Under the pieces are notes generated by a model. The model ran no database searches. It was given only the letters and a program-made list of their open reading frames with translations, and was not told the DNA's origin. Below are positions 9,791 through 21,027 of a stretch of 64,000 nucleotides of DNA, one piece after another; the stretch's first letter is position 1, and every line of letters starts with the position of its first letter. The translations under genes were made by a program, and so were the position numbers. The stretch covers positions 711,291 through 775,290 of the forward strand of contig WBMW01003911.1 of assembly GCA_013396635.1 (NCBI GenBank). The letters run 5' to 3'. Source of the stretch: Penelope pileata (lineage: Eukaryota; Chordata; Aves; Galliformes; Cracidae).

Positions 9791-12700
9791 TGGAACACTG
9801 TCACAATGCAGAGTTGGAAAAATAGTAAATGAAACTCTTAAGCATGAAATAATGATTGAGTTAACGGGTAGGTTTTTCAAGCACAAGAACTAATGAAGCT
9901 TGTTTTTATAACCAGCAGCTGAGTGACATTTTAACTGAATATATTAAGGCTGCAGTGTGACTTCAGTCTTTATTACACATAAAAGAATGAACAAAGAAAA
10001 GCCTTGACTAAGGTGCAAATTCTCTGGTATCTAATGAGACATCAAATCCCATTGAAACTCTTTTCTGCAGGTAGGGCACTCAGGCCGCTCTCAGGTCTAT
10101 GATGGCCAGTAAGAGCTAAACGCAGTGAGCCGTGCCCTCACTGGAGACACTCAGAGCATCTCATCTGGCTTCCTATTTCTCAACATCTGGGCTGCCTACT
10201 TTCACAAAACCTATGGAAGCACTAGCCAACAAAACCTTTATACTGCTTGTTTAATTTGTTTGAAATTCAAAAGTGAATGTTAAGGTAATGACAAGGCATT
10301 CTAAAAACATCTTGAAGTGCAGTTACCATGTAACATGCTTGTGTAAAGCTTGCGTATCTGGGGAACAGTTTAACTAATCTTTACTCTATGGATGGGCATC
10401 TCTCCTAAAACAGCTGCTACCCTCTAAGGAAGTTATCTTGTAGTTTTCACGGATGTTTCTGTGAGAAAGTTCAGTAGCAACCAGGGATAAAGTAGGACAA
10501 AATAATATTGGAGAATAATTGAGAACTAAGATGTTACAAGGACAGCGTGAGCTCCTGATATAAGCCCTGTCTTTCCTCGAAGATGGCATGAAACTTCTTC
10601 CCTTGACATAAGACATATTAGAAATGAAAGGATACAGGAAAGGCAACAAAAGATACAAACATATGAAACAGATTCATGTAAAGAAGATATCCATTAACCC
10701 AGAGCTTCCTAAATTTGGAAGAGAAACCAACTACAAGGTCTTCAAAATCACAAATGGTGTTGACCAAATCCTGATGCTGCAAAGCTATCTACGTGCTTTT
10801 GCTCATGCCCATGATCAATGCAATCCCACAGAAACCAGCAGGGCTGTCAGGAGATTGGGGGGAAAAAAGTATTAAGGCCGCAACTGTTGGATTTTGAAAG
10901 AAAATTTAACTAGAGTGCACAACCAGCATTCAGTCCCGTATCCTAGGGCATGTCTGCAAAGACCAATGACTGCAATGAACAGTCTCTGGAACAGGACTGC
11001 AGAACTCATCGCAGGCAAGCATCCCAGTCATTCACCTGCAAAATTGTGTTCCTGTTTGCATTTTCCTTCTGAAACATTGGAAACTCGAGCTTGTTTCTCC
11101 TCAGGCCCATGCTAGCCACTATTTGGGAAGACTTCAGTGTGAAGTACAATTCAGTTAAAAACTCCAGTGGAGACTCAGGTAAAGACCACCACCATCAAAA
11201 AAAAGATGTAGCTTGTGTTGTCAGATGTTGGAAGAAAGGACTCAGTGCTTACCTTGATACAAAACCTCCGTGCTGCGGACCCTGAGTGCTACGCACTCTG
11301 AGCTGCCACAGAGCAGGAAGCGTCAGCTCCAGAGAGGAACAGTGTCCGTCAGACATCTCCACCTTTAGCATTTCTGTCAGCCAGTGCAATCACCTTCTGC
11401 TTCTGCCTGGTAGTAACTCTTCACGTGCATTCTGTGGGCTTTTCGCTTTGACTTCTTTGGAGACCTATTCATTTTCTGTTTGTTGTGGACCTCACTCTAA
11501 GGCACCTACATCTTCCTGTCAATTGCTCAGGGATTCTGACCATGAGGCTCAGATAATGAAACACTTCCGTCTTTCTGTTAATATGGGTCATGGTGATTTT
11601 GTTTTTCTCCACACGTGGAAGAGTGAAATCATATCACTTTTTATAGAAATAGTACTGTAATTGAAAATTTATTTTAAATTTCTAATGTCACTGAATACGT
11701 ACAGTTTACGAAAGCCAAAGTCCTTTTCTGCTACATTAAAAAGAATAAACAAACCCCCAACACAGCTCCATTAGAAACCCCCCTGGCACTCTCACTAAAC
11801 TGAAGAGTGCGTATGCAGAGAATACACAGCAAACACTTGTGCTCTGCACATTCTCTAATGAAGATTTCGAACAGCAATGTCTACAGGCAGGAAGCTTCTT
11901 CAAAAGCCAAAGAGAGCTCCAACTTCATCATCATGCTCTGAAGGCCAATACCAAAAGCCAACACATCGTACAGGATTCCATTCATTAACAGTAATTCCTT
12001 AAGACTTAAAACTAATGCATTAATGATATTAATGATAATCCATCCACGTGAGGAACTCGGAGATAAAAAATGTAGAATCAGGGATATGCTCTGCAGTAAC
12101 AGTGTTACAGTTTTAGGCTAATACTGAATTACAAAACTAGTCTGTAGAATGACGAGAGGATTAACCATGTCATCACAGCACATGAAGTGAATACCATGGT
12201 TTAGGAGAGCAGAAAATGATGGCACAGAATATTAATGTTTCTACAGAGACTGGTTTGCATTGAGGGTGTAATTTGGAAAGGTGACTGGATGGTTGCTTCT
12301 TGAAACCAGGCCCAAAGTATTTAAGGACCAAAATCATAAATGCTTTATTTAGATCGAGCGATACACTTGTTTTGGCAGAATGCTCCTTATATACCGATCT
12401 ATGTATCAGAGGGCAGTAATGCCACCACTATGAACACTTCCAGTTAATTCTCACCAGAATGTTAATGACAATGTACTTTTCAATATGAACAAAAAGGGGG
12501 GAAAAAGGCCTAAAACATATTTTAGAACAAAAAGGCCAAGCAAACCCTGGGAGCACTGACTTCAGCAAGTTCAACAAATATTCGAGCCACATTTAATAAT
12601 TTTATGAAACTAGTATCAAAGTAAAGAATATATAGTCAAAATACAGAAATAAAGTTGAACAAGAGAAAACAGCCTGATGAGATTAAACAAAAGTTAAACA

Positions 12701-13647
12701 GAACAGGTTAATACAAACAAGTTAGCTGAAAGATTGCTTTGCTTCTGCAGCCATATTTCAGCAACTCATTTCCTTAATAGCCATCTTAGATGGAAGAGCT
12801 AACCTGGGGAAAAAAAAAAAAAACAACCTTTAAAATTCTCCTGTATGTGTTACTGGTGTTACCGTGATTGTTTGTAGAAACAATGTTACCCCAATTTGCA
12901 ACCTAGGCTAATTTACTATTCAATAAACATTGTGGATATTTTTCCTAAGAAAACAAAAGTTGAGAACAAAGCATCTGCATTCAGATTTCCATTACACATA
13001 CATTTACCTTTCTATTGGCTATGAATTATTTTATTTGTGGACTGCAAATAACTAGGATTTGCTTACACTTCTGAACCTTTTGTTTGTCACAGATACTTCA
13101 TTTCTAAAAGTGTCTGATGTAGCACTCACTAATTACAGAATTACAAAAGGCAGAATAAGGCTTTCCCCTGCTCAGAAATTTGCATTTTTGGTAAAAGTAA
13201 CAATATTTATCAGCTTCACTAATAACCTAATAATAGGCATACATATAATTTTATATCACCATCCTTCCAAAGAAAAAAGACTAAAAGATGTATCCGGTTG
13301 GTTTTTGCTTAGTAGAAAAATTTCAAATCAGAACTCATTTTGTTACAATAAGCACTGTGAATTACATACAAACATGTGGAAAACAATGCCAGGCATTACA
13401 AAAACAGTTTGATTAGCAGATGACAATTCTGTAGTGCTGTGGTGCACTATTTTGTAAGACCAGATTTAAGAACAAAACAAAACTCCAAAAACCAACCTGT
13501 TTTGATGCAGGTTTGGCAGTAAGTGTACTTTATGATCTCAGACTCAATACACTTGTTCTACAGTTGAAATATTTGAAGTACCAGATTTTTCCTCATCAGA
13601 CAGTAGGTAGCTGGTGCATACATTTCAGACAACAGAACTAGAATTTC
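9791..13647. other. Intergenic DNA 3' of FAF1
   Basis: AT-rich DNA with no recognisable exon, RNA gene or repeat apart from short A runs (for example near 12811-12823). ORFs at 10624-10875, 11286-11660 and 13059-13412 do not resemble proteins I know and lack splice or codon support. Confidence 0.5.
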
Positions 13648-13653
13648 TTTAAT
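13648..13653 (-). terminator. Candidate FAF1 polyadenylation hexamer ATTAAA
   Basis: ATTAAA on the minus strand (TTTAAT on plus) is the first common polyadenylation variant after the FAF1 stop codon. The alternative canonical AATAAA is at 13030-13035. No downstream GT-rich element was scored. Confidence 0.3.
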
Positions 13654-13896
13654 TTGAGATGGGATCAGCAATCTATTGTTAAAATGATCGAAGTGTGCAA
13701 TAGTAAGGCAGATTTCTTATTACACCATCTCTTAAGATACTCATTGTTTGATGAAACAAACAAGGTGCTTTAGAACAGCAGAGTAATAGGATACAAACAA
13801 GTGCCAGAATGAAGGAAAACTCTAAAATGGGAACTGCAATTTCTTTCACAATGAGAAATAAAGAACTTTTGTATCTGGTATTTGAAAGGTTTTTAA

Positions 13897-13919
13897 CAGC
13901 TGATATTCAATATCAGCTG
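13897..13919. repeat. 23-bp near-perfect palindrome
   Basis: CAGCTGATATT and its exact reverse complement AATATCAGCTG are separated by a single C. It sits inside the probable FAF1 3' UTR, where it could form an 11-bp hairpin, and it carries two CAGCTG E-boxes. Confidence 0.7.
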
Positions 13920-14716
13920 ATTCCTGAAGTGTTGGCAAGATACCAGGTTTCTGGTACTGGCCATTTCTAATGTCATTTAAATATTCACATCATGCAATAA
14001 GCAGTTTCACACACTGCAATGTAATGGAAAATACTTCCTAAACTGAATCAGAACTGAGACCCAAAGCAGAACCAGTAAATAAATACCTCGCATATATGTC
14101 AAACTATATTCTTCAAACAAAACCTTACATCTTATCAAAGAAATCAGAAAGTACTAACAAAAATTATATGCTTTCTACTATAATACTGTTAAATTTCCAT
14201 GGCTGAGAATGTCCTGTTAATTTTTTCTGCCTTTTTAAATTAGGTGACAAAGTAGAAATTCAAACACAGAAATAAAATGCATATATATGAGAGCACTGGC
14301 TCAGCAAGATATCAAATATACAGCATTCTAGTGTCAAAAGTACAGGCAGAAATGTCCAAGATTTCTTGGTGAAAAAGGGGCTTTTGAGGAGTAAAAATTC
14401 TACTTAACAATCACTCACATTTTAACAGTGCATTAATTATAACAAAAGCTGGATGATAAGTGAGCAACATAGTCATAATGTTCAGTGTTCACAGCAGAAT
14501 TTTATCCTCTGCTCATTTAAACGAGGTTGGAAACATATACTCATGTATGTGAAACTTTAAGTAGCTACGTTATTTCAAATTTTCAGGATTCTTGCAAGAG
14601 GCAAAGTTGTGGCGTTGAGTTGGATGATAGTACAAGACGGTGTCGATGGAAGTGTTCCTCTCGATGCTGTGCCTCTGGCTTGTCGAAAGATGATTAGTCC
14701 TACAATCTTGTTCAAT

Positions 14717-14800
14717 CTATTCTTTTGCCTCTAGGAAAAGGGTTTCTTGAGGATACAGTTTTACCTCCAGTAATGATTTATTTGGATCCAGCTGGGTCAC
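14717..14800 (-). CDS. FAF1: FAF1 last coding exon (end of UBX domain, stop codon)
   Basis: FAF1 is an adaptor that binds ubiquitinated proteins through its N-terminal domains and recruits the p97/VCP ATPase through its C-terminal UBX domain. It acts in protein degradation and death signalling in nucleus and cytoplasm. This exon holds the final 27 codons, beginning VTQLDPNKSLLEVKL and ending FLEAKE before a TAG stop at 14717-14719; this is the C-terminus of FAF1, supplying the last strand of the UBX ubiquitin-like fold. It is too short to stand out as an ORF. The acceptor is TTTACAG just above 14800 on the minus strand, and the exon joins in phase 0 to the exon ending at 27793. The separating intron is about 13 kb. 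Identification is by recognised protein similarity; exon limits are read from splice signals and an uninterrupted frame. Confidence 0.96.
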   Translation of the reverse strand: MTQLDPNKSLLEVKLYPQETLFLEAKE

Positions 14801-15137
14801 CTGTAAATATAAGAATGAAAAGATATGGGTAAGCAGACTTTTTCTGAACTGCTTATCTTCACAGACTTCAGATTTTCACTGGAAGAATTCTGAGTCAGTG
14901 ACAGTAGAATTTGTCAGCATGAATTCTCAGAATATGGTGAAGAAATACGCATTGTATTTTGTATTCTTAAAATATTTTTGCTATTCATATTATTATTTTG
15001 TGTACTGTGTTTTCAGCAGAATCCATCGCAATAATTCCAAGAAGGGTTGTTTCCCTGCCACAAACCAATGCATGAAAATGTATGTTTTTGTCAAAGTTAA
15101 GAATGTTATAAGGATAACTGGAACACAAACTGAAATT

Positions 15138-15159
15138 AAAAAAAAAAAAAAAAAAAAAA
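15138..15159 (+). repeat. Poly(A) run of 22
   Basis: A simple homopolymer. No retroposed gene sequence was recognised upstream of it. Confidence 0.8.
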
Positions 15160-15564
15160 TCAAACCGTAGTCCCAGGTAAGTATCCTAAAATTTCCACCA
15201 AATGGTGCAAGCAGCATTGCAAATCCAATGCGATCTTCCACATCAAAGGGGAAATCTTATTCTGCCATTATTTTTCCTACTCTCTTTCTTGCTCCAAGCA
15301 ATCTGGTGCCTTACATCTACCTACTTAGGTAGCTAGCCACCTCACTGAACCTGGGCTGGTAGAAAACCATCCACTTTTATTTGTTGGGTTATTTTGCTGT
15401 CATGCTAATGAGTACAACTGACACACACACACAAGTGCACCGAAGAACAAGGCCAGTGTAAGTGATAAAAACAAGACACAGAAAGCAGAAGGGAGAGAGC
15501 AGGACTTTCCCCCTTTCACTGGGAGTGAGATGCTATCTGAGTTCACCATCTGCCCAACTACTCT

Positions 15565-15661
15565 AGTATATATGTGTATTATGCATACATATGTGTAAGT
15601 ATAATGTGTCTATGTATCATTTATGTATATATACACTTATGTGTATATTATGTGTATTATA
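15565..15661. repeat. TATG/TGTA low-complexity microsatellite
   Basis: About 97 bp of alternating TATA, TGTA and CATA units, an imperfect purine-pyrimidine alternating repeat. Confidence 0.75.
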
Positions 15662-17201
15662 GGATTGTTCAAAGGAGTCTTGACTCCTTGTCAGATTTGT
15701 AAAGGTATGCATACAATGCACGTGGGCACAGTGAGAGTTTAGTGCCTTGCAATTTGGCAGATAATGATCCAACTGCTACCTGCCCTCATCACTACCAAAA
15801 ATTCCTCAGGATTTGGATCTCAGCACCTGCAACCTGCTCAGCATCCTATTACTGGCTTTCACTCCAGGCACACAAGCAACAGCCAGTTTATAGTCAGAAA
15901 ATTTGTGTTGACGATTCTATTCAGAAGCTAGATTGCTGCTTATAGGACAAATCTCCCCTATGGAAAAAAACCCATAAACATTACCCATTACATAATACAA
16001 TTTATAGACAAAATAATGAAGGCAAGGGTCCCCAGATACTTCAGACATTCAGGTTTACATGCCAGCATCATGACATCCTCCTGAAGACTATTGCAAAGCT
16101 TCACATAAAAAGCTGAATGTTATTTCTTTCAATCATACCTTTTACTGAAATACTGTTTTATTATTAAACTTATTTTCCTTAGCAACGCTGTTTTAATTGA
16201 TCTTTCTGATAACTAGTGTGCTCACACAAAAGTTTGTCAATAATAGATCATTAGTCTTATGCCATGGGTATAAATGCAAATACATACTGATGAATATTTT
16301 TTCTGAAGTTAAATTTGTTTATAGCTATGACCATTTCATGCCACTGCTTTCTAAAATCATTTTTTGAAAAAAATTTGACTCTCAATCTAACAAAATACAA
16401 TGAATTAATGTGAGAAATGCTAAATGTAACTTTATCTTAAAAGTATAACTTACTAATCCTGTTACCAATTAATAAAAACAGTACTGTGCCCTTTCTCTTC
16501 CCCTCCCAATGAAATCAGGCAAATTTAAAATATATTTGTATTTCCATTGTTTTATTGGATAATTATATTTGTTTAAATAATGAATTACCTTTAAAGAGCT
16601 TATCACTTCCTAAGTTCATTGAAATCAATATAGTTTCATCTCTCTGACTGCAACAGAACTTAAAAATATATATATAACGGAAGCATTTTATTATTTTGAT
16701 TCCCAGCAAAACAGGGACATTCTCTCATACTTCCTGTACTGTGGCGAGCTGTTGCTAAATGGCTGAAGAAAAGAATAATTTTTAAAAACACTGGAGTCAA
16801 TTTTAGATTCCTATTATCTACAGTCCAATTATGCATTCCTGCAGAGATGCTGCTTAAATTATTGAAAGGTTATTATCTTAGAAAGCAAATCTGTTATGTA
16901 AAAAACAGCCAAAGTAGTGCATTTAAGTTTGCGATTACAGAAGTACGCCAATTAAGTATCCTGTTGCATTTTTTGATGCTTTAGTATTCTGCTACAGTCC
17001 ATTGCACTTCGGCACAGAAAGGGAGGTAAACAGGAGTCTCTGCAATTCACAGCACATAAGGTATTGTGCACCTGATAAAAGCAATTCTCATTTCCAGTTA
17101 AAGCCATTATCTAATAAGACTTTCTATTTTAAAATTCTGCCACCTCTTTTTGCAAAAGGCAAAAAAGAGAGAATGAGAACAAGTCTTCTCTACATAATGA
17201 C

Positions 17202-17217
17202 AAAAAAAAAAAAAAAA
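17202..17217 (+). repeat. Poly(A) run of 16
   Basis: A homopolymer within the last FAF1 intron. Confidence 0.8.
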
Positions 17218-17469
17218 GCAAATGTAGACAACGAACACAATCTTCCGGACTGTAACTATATGGAAACTTGTTATTCACTTAAGTGCAATTCAAGCTGCAT
17301 ATCCTAGACTAAACTCTAAAGCTCGCAAACTTTTATATATTCACAACACATGATGTCTTTTCCTCAAGCCCTTATGCTTAGAAGGCTAGTTAAAAGCATT
17401 GTGGAGTACCTGCAGCAGCAAAAGGACTGTGCAGCTTTTCACCATAATTTCAGTGTGCTGCTTAATTCA

Positions 17470-17720
17470 CTGAGGGACAGCAGAGTTTGCAAATGTTTAC
17501 ACCATTACCCAATTAACTAACAATATGGCTCATGCATCTGTCAACAAACAAAGCTGTTGTTGCTTTGTTTTAGCTCCTTGGCATTTTCTGTTCATATAGG
17601 TCGCCATTGTACTTAATTATCACACCATAACCCTTCTGCAGCTTCTACTTTGTTATTTGTGGTTTGTAAATATGATGTTTACTACAAAGAATAGCAGCCT
17701 TATTAGTGAAACCACCTCCT
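17470..17720. promoter_or_regulatory. Candidate intronic regulatory block with inverted SOX/TCF-type sites
   Basis: AACAAAGC at 17547-17554 and its exact reverse complement GCTTTGTT at 17562-17569 are separated by TGTTGTT. Homeodomain words (CAATTAACTAAC, TTAATTATC) and POU-like ATGCAT lie within 100 bp. There is no ORF and no known repeat. The enhancer role is a guess. Confidence 0.3.
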
Positions 17721-20203
17721 ACCAAAAGAAATGGTTTCTCTTGTAAATATATGAACTATAAGACCTAAGATGCTTTGTAACTTAAAGTATTTTTGAACAG
17801 ATCTAGAAAACAAAGAATTATGTATGATAGAGATTAAAGGACCACAGAAGAGCTGTAACTCACACAGATGTGTCCAGTGCAGTGTTTTAATTAATTGTAT
17901 TAAGTAAATTTATGCAGATTATTTCACAATGCAAAGTATTAAAATATCTTCATATTTAAATTTGTGTACTTTCCTTCATCAGCATCAGGACAAATTCTGG
18001 AGCCCATTTAGTGCTGAGGCTTCACTCTGATGCCATTGCACGGTGCTCTTCTCTAAAGAGCCCTGCACATTATTATGTAAGTTACATTGTCCAAAAACTC
18101 TGTACCTTTATTATTCAAAGACTTCTTGTATATTATTGAGAATTACACAGGAAATAAATTAAGCATGTATTTATATATTTAATCAGATTTGATCCTGTTG
18201 AACCCACTAGTAACAGGTACCCATAATGCTCAACTACATGCTTTTTTGATTAAGGTTGCAAAATTCACTGAGTTAAGCATTCAGCATTCATTAATCAAGT
18301 ACCAAGAGCTTAATGTTTCTCTGTATTTCCAAGTCCTGCAATGTCTGTCTTCCTATCAGTCACACGTGTGCATTCGCAGAGTCTGCTCTCTGCTCACACA
18401 TCCCATGGCAACAGCAGCTAGTGAGGCAAATGTGTTTTAAAAATATGGTTCGTGGTTTACATAAGGTATTTTTTTATATTATATTATAATGAAATGTAAA
18501 ATAAAAAACCTTAAAAAGAGACTCTAAGCTGTTCCAAATTTGCATAGTGAGGAGAGTGGGGAAGGAAAGACACAATGTCCAAATGCTGAGAGCTTAAGTG
18601 ACAGCAAAATTGCTAAACATTCAAGCCCATAGGATTCTGTAGAATAACATGTACATACATTTACGATTGTCCCAAAGCCAAAGTAAACAGTACCTTTAGA
18701 GTTTTCATCTTTGGGCAAATGACTTTCTACACAAACTTTGACACTCTCTTCATGGGAAGACTTCCTAGCAAGGTGACCAGAGGGTGGTAAGAGGACCTTA
18801 TTTCTGTCAGTGTTATATCTTGCCATCAAGCTGTGAAAGGTTTTAGTTTCATCAAAGTACTTTTCAGCTGGTAAAGTGTTATTTTTCTTTCATCTATGAA
18901 TATAGTTTTACTTTGGTGCACTGGAGCTAAGATTTAATCCTTAAATTTCAAGAGCTTCATTACATAACCTGTGCTAGACTGGTGCACAGGAAATGTATTA
19001 TTGCAACAGGTATTTGTTTAGATGAATTCTGTGGTAACTATTTCAACTGAGCACTAAGCGACTAAGCTAGTTGGTTTAAAGCACTTCTGCAGTGCTTTGA
19101 AGTTTGAATGATATACAGCTATGCAAAACCAAAGGATGGCAATGCTAATTTCTGCATTTCTCTTGGAAAAAATGTGCTGGCTGCTTAAGACTTTATTTTG
19201 AACAAATTCTTCTTTTTTTTTTTTTTAAGGACTCAATGGTGAAATATATTACTAGTTTAAACAACATCTTGCTCCTTCTAGAATCATTTTTGTATTATTT
19301 CCGTCTTCACCTTTGCTGACCTATCTGTTCTATTACATGCTCACATCCTGCACAGCTGCGCTTTCACCATTTCAAAGGTGTGGTTCCTTACCCTTCCCAA
19401 CTCTGCAGGGAAAAGATAAAGACAAAAAAATGGCTTAACGCCCAGGAAGGTCATTTAAAAATAAAGAATCAAATACACAATTATTATGACACTTACACAA
19501 GCAGTAAATATCACACCCTTCACCTTTTTCTCCACCCTAGGACAAGGATCTGATTCCTGAGTAGCACAGCCTCTATACCACTTACACACGCATGAATACA
19601 TTTAATGAATCTAATGGACAAAGAGTTCTTTTACTCTGTTTCCTAATCCTCCTAAAGTATAAATGCAATAGAAATTACTTAAAGGCACACCTGGTGAAGT
19701 ACCAGGTCTGTTTAAAAAACTATATTTTCAGAACGACACACAAACAAACACAGCGAATCCTTTCCACACAGTGAAATATCGATGGTTATATGGATAATAT
19801 GCCCAACTTGTGCAACAAAGACAAGGAGGGTACTTCACAGAAATATATGCAATTAGATCTGGTTTAGTTGAATAAACTTCAAGATAATTTGCATATGAAT
19901 TGAAGAAAGCTGTCACAAATAAGGAAAAATATGTCATAGTGAAAAGCTTCTAGTCTCATTCTAACTACAAAGCTTTAATCCAGATATGTCACACTCGATC
20001 TTATTTTGCTCAAGTGATTTTCTCAAAACACGATATTAGATTCAGCATATTTAATAAGTATATTTACTAAGCAAAGTAACAGATATTGATAAAACAGAGA
20101 AGTGATGTTATGTCCTGTACTTTGAGCATGCTTTCCATTCCTGGAAAAGCCGCACACATGTCCGACACACCATCTATCTTTACAGAGCACAAACTGTCAG
20201 GGA

Positions 20204-20299
20204 CAGGAAAAGAGGTGTTCCAGGGTATTCCATCAGCTTCTCTTTTTTCTGAGAAACCACACAAAGAATTACCAAACAGATCATTGATTTCAAACCAAA
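20204..20299 (+). repeat. Left arm of a roughly 96-bp inverted repeat
   Basis: This arm is about 95 percent identical to the reverse complement of 20931-21027. It contains GGTGTTCCAGGGTATTCC and TCTGAGAAACCACACAAAG, which recur inverted in the right arm. The sequences diverge abruptly on both sides. Both arms have an open frame reading like SEKREADGIPWNTSFP, which I do not recognise. Confidence 0.85.
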
Positions 20300-20645
20300 C
20301 AGAAGGAACGTAACTTACATAAGAAGATAATTTGCTGCACAGATTGTAATCAGGGAAGGCTTATAAACCTGTCTTGCATTACTCATCTTTTTAGACAGTA
20401 AAACAAGAAAAAATAGCAACTGTGTTCTTCTTGGTTTTATAAAATACTAAGCTCAATGACAGGGCAGTGAAAATAGTAAATCTGACCTTGATGGTGCTGT
20501 ATTTCTGTAGTAAGGCCTGGACTGTGTGGTGCTTTTTACAAGTTCAACATTATGAATTCATGATTCTATACAAAAAAAATTTTAATTGGGAAAAATACCT
20601 CATGTTTGTAGAATAAAGCTTAAAAGAACACAGAGTAATCATTCT

Positions 20646-20704
20646 TACACACACACACACAAAAAAAAAAAAGAAAGAAAAAGAAGAAAAAAAGAAAGAA
20701 AAAA
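20646..20704 (+). repeat. CA then A-rich GAAA microsatellite
   Basis: About seven CA units, twelve A's and then GAAA/GAAGAAAA units. It lies between the two inverted-repeat arms. Confidence 0.8.
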
Positions 20705-20930
20705 GGTGATATTGATAGCATTAAAGTATCACAAATTTGCCTTATACATGGGAGCAAGAAGTCAAGATTAATGTCAGTGCCTGAGTCGGGTGAGCTGTCT
20801 GCAGGGCACCCGACAGTGCTGCTCTCCCAGTGCCAGTAACTCCCAGACCAGCACCAGAGGGCTCCAGATTTTAAGGGCAGACGAAGATGCTGTAAAGCTC
20901 TTTTCATATTTTTTGTTTTCCTCCCATCCC

Positions 20931-21027
20931 TTTGGTTTGAAATCGATGATCTATTTGGTAATTCTTTGTGTGGTTTCTCAGAAAAAAAGAGAAGCTGATG
21001 GAATACCCTGGAACACCTCTTTTCCTG
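20931..21027 (-). repeat. Right arm of a roughly 96-bp inverted repeat
   Basis: The inverted partner of 20204-20299, with one extra A in a run and a few substitutions. The 631 bp between the arms carry a CA/GAAA simple repeat and no recognisable gene. The arms could be two copies of an unnamed dispersed repeat or a local inverted duplication. Confidence 0.85.

Larger units (their letters stand above)
13648..14716 (-). other. FAF1: Probable FAF1 3' UTR (3' end uncertain)
   Basis: This stretch follows the FAF1 stop codon on the minus strand and has no ORF or splice-linked exon. The first poly(A)-signal-like hexamer I find downstream of the stop is ATTAAA at 13648-13653 (minus strand), about 1.07 kb on. 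A canonical AATAAA follows at 13030-13035. Either could end the transcript; the choice between them is inference. The stretch contains a 23-bp palindrome at 13897-13919. Confidence 0.5.
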
